Below are positions 1 to 7,842 of a stretch of DNA of 22,521 bases, one piece after another. How positions within the stretch are numbered: the first letter of the stretch is position 1; the number at the start of each line of letters is the position of its first letter. The DNA comes from JAVBNW01 sp031551255 (GTDB taxonomy: Bacteria > Bacillota > Clostridia > Christensenellales > UBA1750): contig JAVBNW010000152.1 of the NCBI GenBank assembly GCA_031551255.1, positions 1-22,521 of the forward strand. Direction: 5' to 3'. The position numbers were made by a program, and so were the translations under genes. The notes under the pieces are model-generated. The model was given only the letters and a program-made list of their open reading frames with translations. It was not told where the DNA came from and did no database searches.

Positions 1-1049
1 GTCTCAAACGGCACGGTGTTTTTGTTGACTGTGATGTTGGCACGGTCCAGCCGCTTTTCCAAATCCTTGCCCGTCACTTCAAGGCCGGTTAGATTAATCA
101 GCATCAGGTGGTTGTCGGTTCCGCCGGATACCAGCCTAAGCCCCGCATCCGAAAGCGCCTTGGCGAGCGCCTGCGCATTGGAGGCGACTTGCTTTTGATA
201 ACTTTTGAATGCGGGCTCCATGGCCTCTTTGAAGCACACGGCTTTCGCCGCGATGATGTGCATCAGCGGCCCGCCCTGCGTGCCCGGGAAGATTGCGGAA
301 TCGATCTTCTTGGCGTATTCCTCTTTGCACATAATCATGCCGCCGCGCGGGCCGCGCAGCGTCTTGTGCGTGGTGGTAGTAACGATATCGGCAAACGGTA
401 CCGGGCTGGGATGGAGCCCGGCGGCTACGAGCCCTGCGATATGCGCCATATCCACCATAAACAGCGCGCCCACTTCATCGGCAATCGCGCGGAATTTAGG
501 GAAATCCAGCACGCGCGGATAGGCTGACGCGCCGGCGAGGATGAGCTTGGGCTTATGTTCGAGCGCCAGGCGGCGAAGCTCATCGTAATCGATCATTTCA
601 TCCTTCTCGCCCACGCCGTACGGAACGATGTTGAAGTACTTGCCCGATAGGTTCACCGGGCTTCCGTGCGTCAAATGCCCGCCGTGCGAAAGGTTCATGC
701 CCAAGATGGTATCGCCGGGCGCAAGCAGCGCAAAGTATACGGCGATATTCGCCTGCGCGCCTGAATGCGGCTGCACGTTGGCGTGCTCCGCGCCAAAGAG
801 CGCCTTTGCCCTATCGCGGGCGAGGTTCTCGGCGATATCCACGTACTCGCAGCCGCCGTAGTAACGCTTGCCGGGATAGCCTTCCGCGTATTTGTTCGTC
901 AAATGCGAGCCTGCCGCGGCCATCACCGCCGGCGATACGAAATTTTCCGATGCGATCAGCTCGATGTGATCGCGCTGCCGCTGAAGCTCTTGTTCCAGTG
1001 CGGCACAAATCTCAGGGTCGGCGGCGCGGATCGCTTTCAGGTCGATCAT
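1..1049 (-). CDS. glyA: Serine hydroxymethyltransferase (3'-truncated by window edge)
   Basis: PLP enzyme that interconverts serine + tetrahydrofolate and glycine + 5,10-methylene-THF in the cytosol, feeding one-carbon units to purine, thymidylate and methionine synthesis. The translation opens MIDLKAIRAADPEIC and runs through the family landmarks LIASENFVSPAV, KYAEGYPGKRYYGG, NVQPHSGAQAN and LSHGGHLTHG. The PLP-lysine segment TTTTHKTLRGPRGG is present with the lysine at residue 229, the position known for the E. coli enzyme. About 349 residues are visible and the C-terminal part lies beyond position 1. The start at 1049 is supported by GGGAGGA eight bases upstream. It is divergent from the VWA lipoprotein gene and has its own promoter at 1093-1121. 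Identification is secure. Confidence 0.97.
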   Translation of the reverse strand, partial: MIDLKAIRAADPEICAALEQELQRQRDHIELIASENFVSPAVMAAAGSHLTNKYAEGYPGKRYYGGCEYVDIAENLARDRAKALFGAEHANVQPHSGAQANIAVYFALLAPGDTILGMNLSHGGHLTHGSPVNLSGKYFNIVPYGVGEKDEMIDYDELRRLALEHKPKLILAGASAYPRVLDFPKFRAIADEVGALFMVDMAHIAGLVAAGLHPSPVPFADIVTTTTHKTLRGPRGGMIMCKEEYAKKIDSAIFPGTQGGPLMHIIAAKAVCFKEAMEPAFKSYQKQVASNAQALAKALSDAGLRLVSGGTDNHLMLINLTGLEVTGKDLEKRLDRANITVNKNTVPFE

Positions 1050-1092
1050 GGACGATTCCTCCCGTGCGTAACACTTTCTTACCGATTGGTGC

Positions 1093-1121
1093 AGTATAGC
1101 AAATCGAACCCCGACGAACAA
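1093..1121 (-). promoter_or_regulatory. Putative sigma-A promoter of glyA
   Basis: Reading the minus strand, a TATACT -10 (1093-1098) is preceded by TGC (extended -10) and, 17 bp further upstream, by TTGTTC (1116-1121). Transcription would start near 1086, leaving a leader of about 37 nt, too short for a riboswitch. The -10 is good and the -35 is weak. Confidence 0.55.
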
Positions 1122-1292
1122 GCGAAAGGCTGTAAATTCGCAACATCGGCTTCACATTTTCATGATTTGCCGAAACTTTGCCGTAACCATTTATTATTAC
1201 TTGTTCACTAAAAATAAATGGCAAATAATTGGCAACAAACCATCTATTTATACGTCAAACTTGGCAAATAAGGAAATGGCGGAGGAATGAAC

Positions 1293-2933
1293 ATGTTAAA
1301 GCGCTTTATCGTAGCATCTATCGTATGTCTTTCTCTTCTTCTATGCGCGTGCAGCGCGCGCAATGCCGTCACCAGTGATAGCGGCGGAAACGTTTCTGCG
1401 GCGGCAGCCACAAACGCCGTGGGAGGCACAAACGCCGAACCGCCTACAGTGGGAGGCCCGTTGTACGAAGTTGCGCCCGAAAATTCGGCAATATACCAAA
1501 GCGGCAACGAGGCGGATTCCGCCTACCTGGGCGGCGAAAGCTACGCCTCGATCGTAGAACGCGGCTTTATATCCCCGCTGGACGTTCCGCTCTCCACCTT
1601 TTCGGCGGATGTGGACACGGCTGCCTACACCAACATTCGCCGCGCCATTGAGAACGGCCAGCGCGTCAACCCCGACATGGTGCGAACCGAAGAAATGCTC
1701 AACTACTTTCATTATAATTACGCCCCGCCCGCCGGAGAATCCCCGATCGCGATCACGACGGAACTTGCGGCTTGCCCCTGGGAGCCTTCGCACCATCTGG
1801 CGCTCATCGGCCTGCAGGCAGCCCAGATCGATTTGCGCGAGCTCCCGCGCTCCAATCTGGTCTTCCTGATCGACGTGTCGGGCTCGATGAGCGACGAAAA
1901 CAAGCTGCCTCTGGTGCGGCGCGCGTTCGCGCTGCTGGTGGAACAGTTAACCGAGAACGACCGCGTTTCGATCGTAACCTACGCCTCCTCCGACCAGATC
2001 GTCCTCGCCGGCGCGTATGGCTACGACAAGGCGACGATTTTAAGGAGCATCGAGGATCTTACGTCAGGCGGCGGAACGCATGCGTCCAAGGGCATCGAAA
2101 CCGCCTATGCGCTGGCCCGCGAATGCTTCATCCAGGGCGGCAACAACAGAATCATCCTTGCGACGGATGGGGATTTCAACATCGGCATCACCAGCGAAGG
2201 CGATCTTAAAAAGATGATCGAGCGCGAACGCGAAGGCGGCGTATACCTGACGGTTCTAGGCTTTGGAATGGGCAACTATAAAGACAGCAAGGTGGAAACG
2301 CTGGCGAAATACGGCGATGGCAACTACGCCTATGTCGATACGCTACAGGCCGCCCGCAAGGTGCTTGTCGAGGAAATCGGGGCGACGCTTCACACCGTCG
2401 CCAAGGACGTCAAGCTTCAGGTGGAGTTTAACCCGGCTACCGTCAAGGCCTATCGGCTGATCGGTTACGAAAACCGCATGCTGCGCGACGAGGATTTCCG
2501 CGACGATTCGGTGGATGCCGGCGATGTAGGCTCCGGTCACAGCGTGACCGCGCTGTATGAAATCATACCTGTAAACGGCTCGGGCGGCTCGGCGGAAACG
2601 TTGAAGTACCAGCCGGATAAGCCCGTGTCGGCCCCCGCGTACAACGCAAGCGGCGAATGGCTCACCGTCAAAGTGCGCTACAAAGCCCCTGAAGGCGGAA
2701 GCAGCCGCGAAATTGCCGCCGTTATTGACGAGGACGCGTATGCCTCCCCCTCCGACAACCTGCGTCTCGCGGCCGCCGTCGCCGAGTTCGCCCAGATACT
2801 GCGGAATTCGGAGTACCGCGAACAGTCCAACATCGACAATGTGCTCGGCGCGCTGCGCCCCCTTGCGCTCAACGACGATCGCGGCTACGTACGGGATTTC
2901 CAGCACATCGTCGAAGCCTACGGGCGGCAGTAG
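1293..2933 (+). CDS. VWA-domain lipoprotein (YfbK-like, vWF_A + DUF3520)
   Basis: Predicted surface lipoprotein of 546 residues. The N-terminus is a short charged, then hydrophobic signal ending in the lipobox LCAC, with the lipidated Cys at residue 20, followed by a low-complexity Ala/Gly/Asn linker. Residues about 80-140 (FISPLDVPLSTFSADVDTAAY...) match the N-terminal domain that precedes VWA in YfbK-type proteins. A VWA domain follows with an intact MIDAS: D194-x-S196-x-S198 (DVSGSMS), T262 and D292. The remainder fits DUF3520. An intact MIDAS suggests divalent-metal-dependent protein binding, but the partner is unknown. An in-frame ATG at 1287 directly abuts GGAGGA (1281-1286), so I prefer the ATG at 1293, which gives a normal 7-nt spacing. 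It is monocistronic, divergent from glyA and convergent with the next gene. The family is secure, the function is not. Confidence 0.9.
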   Translation: MLKRFIVASIVCLSLLLCACSARNAVTSDSGGNVSAAAATNAVGGTNAEPPTVGGPLYEVAPENSAIYQSGNEADSAYLGGESYASIVERGFISPLDVPLSTFSADVDTAAYTNIRRAIENGQRVNPDMVRTEEMLNYFHYNYAPPAGESPIAITTELAACPWEPSHHLALIGLQAAQIDLRELPRSNLVFLIDVSGSMSDENKLPLVRRAFALLVEQLTENDRVSIVTYASSDQIVLAGAYGYDKATILRSIEDLTSGGGTHASKGIETAYALARECFIQGGNNRIILATDGDFNIGITSEGDLKKMIEREREGGVYLTVLGFGMGNYKDSKVETLAKYGDGNYAYVDTLQAARKVLVEEIGATLHTVAKDVKLQVEFNPATVKAYRLIGYENRMLRDEDFRDDSVDAGDVGSGHSVTALYEIIPVNGSGGSAETLKYQPDKPVSAPAYNASGEWLTVKVRYKAPEGGSSREIAAVIDEDAYASPSDNLRLAAAVAEFAQILRNSEYREQSNIDNVLGALRPLALNDDRGYVRDFQHIVEAYGRQ

Positions 2934-2934
2934 T

Positions 2935-2986
2935 AAACGGCACGGGGGTACGCAAAACGGCACGGGGGGTACGCGTACCCCCCGTG
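2935..2986. repeat. 19/20-nt direct repeat overlapping a perfect 26-bp palindrome
   Basis: Two bases after the VWA stop codon, AAACGGCACGGGGGTACGC (2935-2953) is repeated at 2955-2974 with one extra G. The second copy runs into a perfect palindrome, CACGGGGGGTACG plus its reverse complement (2961-2986). A third, partial ACGGCACG occurs near 3014. The palindrome could act as a hairpin in RNA, but it has no loop and no T-tract on either strand, so it is not a standard terminator. Its role is unknown. Confidence 0.75.
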
Positions 2987-3047
2987 AACCCCCCGCCGAG
3001 ACGGAACGACGAGACGGCACGACGAGGAGCGTGCGATGAAGGGAAAG

Positions 3048-3074
3048 GCCGGGAATCCGTTATGGATTCCCGGC
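3048..3074. terminator. Hairpin between convergent genes (possible bidirectional terminator)
   Basis: A perfect 11-bp stem, GCCGGGAATCC (3048-3058) / GGATTCCCGGC (3064-3074), with loop GTTAT. It lies midway between the 3' ends of the VWA gene and the TIGR04086 gene. Neither strand has a strong T-run after it, so the terminator call rests on position and stem quality. Confidence 0.5.
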
Positions 3075-3111
3075 TGCACATTTAAGAGGAGATTTTCAGC
3101 GATCCAAACGC

Positions 3112-3501
3112 CTATTTTTTCATGAGGTTTGCGATGAGAATGCCGCTGACCGCGCCCGCTGCCGCGCCGAGTGCGAGATCCGCGAGCAATACGCCGATGG
3201 GCGACATAGCCCCTTCCAGCATCATATAGATGCCTGCGCCCAGCAGGATGTACGCGATACCGACCGCCAGCCCACCGATCAGCCCGCGCGCTCCCGATTT
3301 CACCGCGCGCCAGGAACCCAGTAGAATCGACAGCACCTTGATTACCTGATTTACCGGCGGTATTACGGCATCCGAAAGCCCAAAGGTCTTCACGATCAAC
3401 GCAAAAAGCAGAATCGCTATCACGGAGGCGACCGCCGCAAGGGCTACCCCCTCTATGATGCCCAGCAAGGGCCTGTCGGTTTGCTTCTTCACCATAGTCA
3501 T
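3112..3501 (-). CDS. TIGR04086-type small membrane protein
   Basis: Integral membrane protein of 129 residues with a basic N-terminus (MTMVKKQTDRP) followed by four hydrophobic segments rich in Gly and Ala. Around residues 68-90, LGSWRAVKSGARGLIGGLAVGIAYILL is typical of the TIGR04086/YrzE-like family found in Firmicutes. The ATG at 3501 is preceded by AAGGGGG at a normal distance. An upstream in-frame extension to 3555 lacks such a site and would add a polar, unlike-family leader, so I left it out. The function of this family is not established. It is not clearly in an operon: the ABC genes end 110 bp upstream on the same strand. Confidence 0.8.
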   Translation of the reverse strand: MTMVKKQTDRPLLGIIEGVALAAVASVIAILLFALIVKTFGLSDAVIPPVNQVIKVLSILLGSWRAVKSGARGLIGGLAVGIAYILLGAGIYMMLEGAMSPIGVLLADLALGAAAGAVSGILIANLMKK

Positions 3502-3610
3502 GGCCGCGCCCCCTTTGCAGTAAGCATATGCAGGACGGCCTATTTCTATGTACACAAGTGATCCTAAAAGAAAGAAGGATATGGCCTACTTTATCGTGGA
3601 TGCTCATGCA

Positions 3611-4405
3611 CTACGCGCTGGCGCTATCGTATTTTCGGAGTCCAAGTTTCCAAAGCAGTACGGCAATGCCGAGAAACACGGCGGCAATCCCCACGGCAAA
3701 CAGCCACAGTAAGGGGCTAAAGCCGCCGAACATCGCCTGCGCCGGAAGGTTGGCCATCAGGCCGTAGGGCAGCGCGACAAACAGTACCGCGCGCCACACC
3801 CCTTGGATCGCAGGCGCGGGCAGGCGGAAAGAAAACGTGACGAACGTATCCTCGATGCGGTTAAAGGCGTTGCTGCGCGTCATCCAAAACGCCGGCATGC
3901 GCATGATTAGCATGAGCGCGAACATCAACGTATACATCAGCGCCAGCATACAAAGAAACGAGCATATACTCGCAAACGAGAGGATATGAAGCCTTGCGCC
4001 GCCATACAGCGCGACGGCAAGACCCCCCAATCCTTCGAAGAACGTGCCGGGGTTGGGTTGGCCAAAGCTTACATACAAAAGAGTGTTCACCGGGCGAGTA
4101 ATCGCCAAATCCAGCTCGCCGGTGCGTATCTTATCGGGTATGGATAGGATGCCAAAGAAGTATGTGGCCATATAAAAGCCATCCAGCGCCATAAACGCGC
4201 CTACGAATACCGTCATATGGTCGAACGTCCAATCTCCAATCGGCCCTCCGCGCGCGATGAAGAAAAACACGAGCAGGTGCGTCGCAAAAAAGACCGTATC
4301 CCCGATCATTGGCGCCCAGAAAGCATAGCGGTATGCCATTTTGGATTGCATCTGCGTAGCGCCGAGCTTAAACAGCATGCGCATGGTGCGCGCCGCGCGC
4401 CTCAC
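3611..4405 (-). CDS. ABC-2 exporter permease subunit (second of two)
   Basis: Polytopic membrane protein of about 264 residues with roughly six hydrophobic helices, of the ABC-2 permease type resembling the PF06182/DUF990 group. Typical features are the N-terminal MQSKMAYRYAFWAPM, the cytoplasmic stretch PDKIRTGELDLAITRPVNTLLY and the ending AVLLWKLGLRKYDSASA. The best start is the GTG at 4405: it overlaps the TGA of the upstream permease by four bases (GTGA) and has GAGGGGGTG about eight bases before it, implying translational coupling. An ATG at 4384 is possible but poorly served by a ribosome site. With the other permease and the ATPase it should form a heteromeric exporter. The substrate cannot be read from sequence. 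Confidence 0.85.
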   Translation of the reverse strand: MRRAARTMRMLFKLGATQMQSKMAYRYAFWAPMIGDTVFFATHLLVFFFIARGGPIGDWTFDHMTVFVGAFMALDGFYMATYFFGILSIPDKIRTGELDLAITRPVNTLLYVSFGQPNPGTFFEGLGGLAVALYGGARLHILSFASICSFLCMLALMYTLMFALMLIMRMPAFWMTRSNAFNRIEDTFVTFSFRLPAPAIQGVWRAVLFVALPYGLMANLPAQAMFGGFSPLLWLFAVGIAAVFLGIAVLLWKLGLRKYDSASA

Positions 4406-5193
4406 AGCCCCACCCCCTCGAACATCGCAGGCGCAGTGCGCTCGAGGCACTTACACACTACAAACCCTATGGCGATCCAACCGCACAATACCGCGAGCGC
4501 CAACGGAGCGGGCGTTTGTGCCTTTCCCAACAAAAGCGTAGCCGGATAGTAGGCCATGTACGCAAAGGGCGAATATACGGCCCAACCTGAAAAGCCGCCA
4601 AACATTACGTTCAGCGGAATCATTGCGCCGGACAACATGGTATTGCACAGGTTTTTCACGATGAAGACGCCCGAGCCATCGGTAAACTTAAATGTAGAGC
4701 ATGCTACGATGTAGTTAAAAAGCATGTTGAGCACCCCGCCGAGCAATACGACGGCGGTTCCCACTGCGAGGTTCTCAAGCGTAGGCAGTACAAAGTATGG
4801 CCGGAACAAAAGCGCTGCCGCCGCCATCACCAAGGCGTTGCTCAGAAGCGGAAAGAGCGCCTTGGAAATGCTGGATGTCATGAACGTGGCAAATGGCGAC
4901 ACGGGCCGGACGATGTGCTTGGCATACCGTCCTGTTCGAATTTCCTGAGAAAACTCCTTAAGCGCGCCGTCTCCCTGCGTTAAAGGTTGTATGGCCTGGA
5001 CGATCAAATAGTACGTGGTCATTTCCGCAAGGCTCATGCCCCCTACCTGCGCCGCGCCGCGGAACACGGCCTTCCACAAAAGATAGGCCAGCAGCACGCC
5101 GCCCATGGAAAACAGCGCGCTGAGCCACGTATCCGCCCGGTAGGCGACGGAGTTTTTCCATTCGATCGCCATCATATTTAGGTATTTACGCAT
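4402..5193 (-). CDS. ABC-2 exporter permease subunit (first of two)
   Basis: Membrane protein of 263 residues: MRKYLNMMAIEWKNSVAYRADTW, then about six transmembrane segments. It carries the same cytoplasmic element as its partner (QEIRTGRYAKHIVRPVSPF here, PDKIRTGELDLAITRPVN there), showing that the two permeases are paralogues of one ABC-2 family. The ATG at 5193 lies inside the 3' end of the ATPase gene (8-nt overlap) and its own TGA overlaps the next GTG, so the three genes are tightly coupled. Such ATPase-permease-permease sets are often annotated as viologen/antibiotic-type exporters, which is a family-level guess only. Confidence 0.87.
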   Translation of the reverse strand: MRKYLNMMAIEWKNSVAYRADTWLSALFSMGGVLLAYLLWKAVFRGAAQVGGMSLAEMTTYYLIVQAIQPLTQGDGALKEFSQEIRTGRYAKHIVRPVSPFATFMTSSISKALFPLLSNALVMAAAALLFRPYFVLPTLENLAVGTAVVLLGGVLNMLFNYIVACSTFKFTDGSGVFIVKNLCNTMLSGAMIPLNVMFGGFSGWAVYSPFAYMAYYPATLLLGKAQTPAPLALAVLCGWIAIGFVVCKCLERTAPAMFEGVGL

Positions 5194-6151
5194 GCTGGTA
5201 GATCCTTTCTACGAGCAACGTCACATCGTCGTCCTCTATGCGCAAATCCTCAACTTCCCCTATGGATAAAAGCTCTTTTACAGCGCCTTGTACATCGGCA
5301 TTATCGACCCTGAGTACAAGCGTTCGCTCGGCGAGCGAAACGAGATTTGCGCCAAAGCGCGCGACGCAAAGGGGATCTTGGGCAAAGCGCGCGGTGATCG
5401 TATGCTGGCGGCTGTATCCGCGCAGCAGAGCATCCAATTTGCCGTCGTACAAAATCGTCCCTTCCCTAAGCACGACGGCGCGCGGCGTCAACTCTAAGAG
5501 ATCCTCGGTATAGTGGGAAGTCAGCACCAGGGTGATGCCGCGCTCGGCCCCCGCCGTGCGAAGCATTTCGCGGATGCGCCGCTGGGCGACGGCATCCAGG
5601 CCGATGGTCGGCTCGTCAAGAAACAAAAGCTCCGGGTCGTGAATCAGGGCGGCGATGAGCTCCAGCTTCATCCTCTCCCCCAGCGACAACTGGCGCACCG
5701 GTACGCCCAAATACTTTTTTACGTCGAACAGCTCTCCGTAGTAAGCGAGGCTGTCGCGAAACTTAGGTTCCGACACCTGGTAGATCGATTGATTTAAAAG
5801 CAGAGAATCCATCGCAGGCAAATCCCACCACAGTTGGGATTTTTGCCCCATCACCAGCGCAAAGCGTTTTTTATGGGCATCGCTTGCGGCATAGGGCGTT
5901 TCATCGAACACGGAAGCCTCGCCTGAGGAAGGGCGCACGATGCCGCATAGCAGCTTAATCAGCGTGGTTTTTCCCGCGCCGTTGGGCCCCATTAGCCCGA
6001 CAAACTCTCCTCTTTCGATGGAAAACGTCACATCCGTAAGCGCATCGCGATATTTCTTCTCCCGGTGGAACAGCGATGCCGCCGAACCCCAGAACCCTTC
6101 GCGTTTTTCGTAGTAGGCATATTTTTTACATAGGTTGCGTGTAAAAATCAT
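5186..6151 (-). CDS. ABC exporter ATP-binding protein
   Basis: Cytoplasmic ATPase of 321 residues that should power the two permeases encoded downstream. Visible motifs are Walker A GPNGAGKTT (residues 55-63), a Q-loop region MGQKSQLWWDLP (101-112), the signature LSLGER (155-160), Walker B LLFLDEPT (175-182) and the H-loop TSH (His213). The QLWWDLP sequence is a hallmark of ATPases that pair with PF06182-type permeases. Residues about 245-321 form a C-terminal extension beyond the nucleotide-binding domain. The start at 6151 has GGAGG nine bases upstream. A longer reading frame to 6268 runs back through the terminator hairpin and is not credible. Transcription must pass the leader and terminator described at 6165-6355, so this operon is likely controlled by attenuation. 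Confidence 0.93.
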   Translation of the reverse strand: MIFTRNLCKKYAYYEKREGFWGSAASLFHREKKYRDALTDVTFSIERGEFVGLMGPNGAGKTTLIKLLCGIVRPSSGEASVFDETPYAASDAHKKRFALVMGQKSQLWWDLPAMDSLLLNQSIYQVSEPKFRDSLAYYGELFDVKKYLGVPVRQLSLGERMKLELIAALIHDPELLFLDEPTIGLDAVAQRRIREMLRTAGAERGITLVLTSHYTEDLLELTPRAVVLREGTILYDGKLDALLRGYSRQHTITARFAQDPLCVARFGANLVSLAERTLVLRVDNADVQGAVKELLSIGEVEDLRIEDDDVTLLVERIYQHA

Positions 6152-6164
6152 GCGGTTCGCCTCC

Positions 6165-6355
6165 GTAATAATACAATAAGGCCGGGAGACGCGCCACAAG
6201 CGCACTCCCGGCCTACAAAACGGGAAAGCGAACACCCAGGCTTGCGGCGTCACGCAGGGTAACGGCAAATAAAGCCTAACCCTACGCTACTTTTTCAGTT
6301 CCTCAGAACCTCCGCAAATGCCCTGGACACGCGTACCACCCTTTCTAAATATGCT
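6165..6355 (-). promoter_or_regulatory. Structured 5' leader of ABC exporter operon, candidate riboswitch/attenuator of unknown class
   Basis: Between the predicted promoter and the ATPase RBS lies about 190 nt of RNA. Pairings visible by eye (plus coordinates): closing stem 6322-6326/6236-6240 (CCAGG/CCTGG); P1 6312-6317/6242-6247 (TTGCGG/CCGCAA); P2 hairpin 6306-6309/6298-6301 (GTTC, loop TGAG, GAAC); P3 6279-6286/6253-6260 (8 bp with one G-U) extended by 6274-6276/6264-6266. P1, P2 and P3 make a three-way junction with an 11-nt A-rich joiner, TGAAAAAGTAG. A terminator (6166-6213) follows. CTTTCCCG (6221-6228) could instead pair with CGGGAGTG (6203-6210) inside the terminator's 5' arm, with one mismatch, giving an antiterminator. 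I could not fit it to the TPP, SAM, lysine, guanidine, c-di-GMP, yybP-ykoY or T-box patterns I know. Confidence 0.5.
6166..6213 (-). terminator. Intrinsic terminator in the ABC operon leader
   Basis: On the minus strand GGCCGGGAG (6213-6205) pairs with CTCCCGGCC (6188-6180). The 16-nt apical part contains a further GCGC/GCGC pairing. The stem is followed by TTATTGTATTATTA. The RBS GGAGG (6160-6164) begins right after this tail, leaving no room for a promoter between, so the operon depends on readthrough. Confidence 0.75.
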
Positions 6356-6361
6356 TACGCT

Positions 6362-6390
6362 ATCATAACGTATCGGCGGCAAAAGCGCAA
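6362..6390 (-). promoter_or_regulatory. Putative promoter of the ABC exporter leader
   Basis: On the minus strand TTGCGC (6385-6390), a 17-bp spacer and TATGAT (6362-6367) form a plausible sigma-A promoter just after the stop of the EAL-HDOD gene. The transcript would begin near 6355, giving a leader of about 200 nt. Confidence 0.5.
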
Positions 6391-6392
6391 GG

Positions 6393-7619
6393 CTATTCGA
6401 CGCTGCCGAAAATTTCGTTGCAAGAATGCACCGCGTCGCGGTACGCATCTCCCACGGTATCGGGGCTTAAGCCCGCGCGGGCGGCGAGCTCTTCCATTTC
6501 ATCCCACTCGCCCCGCTCGTAGGTGAGGATCAGGTCGATGAAGACTCGATAGGGCCCTTTGCCATCTACCAGCGCCGCACGCGTCTCGTCGCTGACGGCG
6601 ATATCCCGGAAAATCACCTCGAACGGCCGGGCCATGATCACATCCATCAGCGAAAACAGGCCCGCCATAAACGCATCGGCTCCGTCGTACTTACCCAATA
6701 CGATCGCGATCGTTTCGCAGAATTTTGCCCTGATCAGCGATACGCGGTTGAGTTCGCGGGGCTGCCCCGCGCTGATGCCCATCATCGACACCAACGAAAC
6801 CCATTTGCGCACTTCCCGCGTGCCCAGCGCAACAAGGGCATGGTGAATCGTCTTGATCTTCACGGTAAAGCCAAACGCTACGGAGTTGACGAGCTTGAGC
6901 AGTTGATATGATAAGGATACGTCGCGCATGATGATCGCGGATACTCGCGTAAAGTTAAAATCCGGCCGGTTGACAAGCTGTATCAGCCTTAGGCAGTTGA
7001 CGGGAAGCGGGCGAAACTCTTCGCCCGAAACGATTACCGGCTTGGAAAAAAAGTAGCCCTGGTAAAAGTGAAAGCCCAGCTGTTGCGCGGCCTCAGACAT
7101 CTCGCGCGTTTCGATCTTCTCCGCGAGAAAGCGAAGCCCGGGCCTAAGCGCCGCCCGCATCGTCCGTTCGATATCCGCCGAGTTGGCCTGCGTAAAATCC
7201 ACCTTGACGATATCGGCGATTTTGAGCAGATCTTCATTTTCGGGAGTGAGAACATAATCGTCCAGCGCAAGGTCATAGCCAAGGCGTTTTAGCTCCTCGC
7301 ACCGCTCGATGATTTCATCCGTCGGCAACACCGATTCGAGTATTTCGACAACGAGCGTTTCAGATGGAAACAGCGTGGCGACTTCTTGAGCGATAAAATT
7401 GCCGGTGAAATTAATAAACGCCTTACGCCCAGCCGTCATTTCATCGATGCCAATGTTATAAAAGCTATTGATAATAACGTTGGAAGAAGCCTGATCGCCG
7501 TCGATATGTGGCGGCGGATTATAAAAATTTTCAGTATCCGTCTGGCGGTACAGCAACTCATAGCCGTAAACCTGTAGTTTACGGTTAAAAATAGGCTGCC
7601 GCGCGACATGAAATTTCAT
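6393..7619 (-). CDS. EAL-HDOD signalling protein (YuxH/CdgJ-like)
   Basis: A 408-residue cytoplasmic regulator. Residues about 1-200 form an EAL-type domain opening with the subfamily signature FHVARQPIFNRKLQVYGYEL. The EAL motif is replaced by ELL (YGYELLYR). Other recognisable positions are VVEILES, LALDDY (in place of DDFG), VKVDF, AEKIET and YQGYFFSKP. Residues about 200-400 are an HDOD domain (VNCLRLIQLVNRPDFNF, IIMRDVSLSYQLLKLVNS, ALVALGTREVRKWVSLV). In this family the EAL part is often not a phosphodiesterase and the HDOD part mediates protein interactions. Whether this one cleaves c-di-GMP cannot be settled by eye. The start at 7619 has GGAGGT seven bases upstream. The frame opens further upstream to 7670, but that would start between the -10 and -35. 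Confidence 0.92.
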   Translation of the reverse strand: MKFHVARQPIFNRKLQVYGYELLYRQTDTENFYNPPPHIDGDQASSNVIINSFYNIGIDEMTAGRKAFINFTGNFIAQEVATLFPSETLVVEILESVLPTDEIIERCEELKRLGYDLALDDYVLTPENEDLLKIADIVKVDFTQANSADIERTMRAALRPGLRFLAEKIETREMSEAAQQLGFHFYQGYFFSKPVIVSGEEFRPLPVNCLRLIQLVNRPDFNFTRVSAIIMRDVSLSYQLLKLVNSVAFGFTVKIKTIHHALVALGTREVRKWVSLVSMMGISAGQPRELNRVSLIRAKFCETIAIVLGKYDGADAFMAGLFSLMDVIMARPFEVIFRDIAVSDETRAALVDGKGPYRVFIDLILTYERGEWDEMEELAARAGLSPDTVGDAYRDAVHSCNEIFGSVE

Positions 7620-7652
7620 AGACAGACCTCCATGCGACGCCGATTCCATATC

Positions 7653-7680
7653 AGTATACCATGATACCATATTTTCGCAA
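7653..7680 (-). promoter_or_regulatory. Putative promoter of the EAL-HDOD gene
   Basis: Minus strand TTGCGA (7675-7680), a 16-bp spacer and TATACT (7653-7658). It lies about 35 bp upstream of the ATG at 7619 and supports that start over the longer reading frame. Confidence 0.5.
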
Positions 7681-7731
7681 ACTCAAAAAGCTAAAATTCG
7701 ACACAGAAACTGCAATAAAATCATCCATATG

Positions 7732-7761
7732 GTGACAACCCCTTTTCACGTGGCTTATAAT
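7732..7761 (+). promoter_or_regulatory. Promoter of the zinc dehydrogenase gene
   Basis: GTGACA (7732-7737), an 18-bp spacer and a consensus TATAAT (7756-7761). Transcription would start near 7768, so the in-frame ATG at 7729 cannot be the start codon and translation from 7843 is favoured. The untranslated leader is about 75 nt. Confidence 0.7.
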
Positions 7762-7842
7762 CACTTATGGATACGTACGTTTTACAATGCTCGACCCAGC
7801 AGCAAATTTAAGCAACTTGATAGTAAGGAAAGGGGAAGGCTA

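Noticed and set aside
2343..3020. Minus-strand frame of 225 codons antisense to the end of the VWA gene.
   Set aside because: Its composition is low-complexity, it has no RBS and it runs through the repeat/palindrome region; the VWA gene in this region has clear domains.
6333..6347. Minus-strand AGGGTGGTACGCG in the ABC leader resembles the T-box sequence AGGGUGGNACCGCG.
   Set aside because: One C is missing. There is no room for a specifier Stem I upstream (the EAL-HDOD gene ends at 6393), the terminator lies about 130 nt downstream instead of directly adjacent, and it carries no complementary T-box arm.
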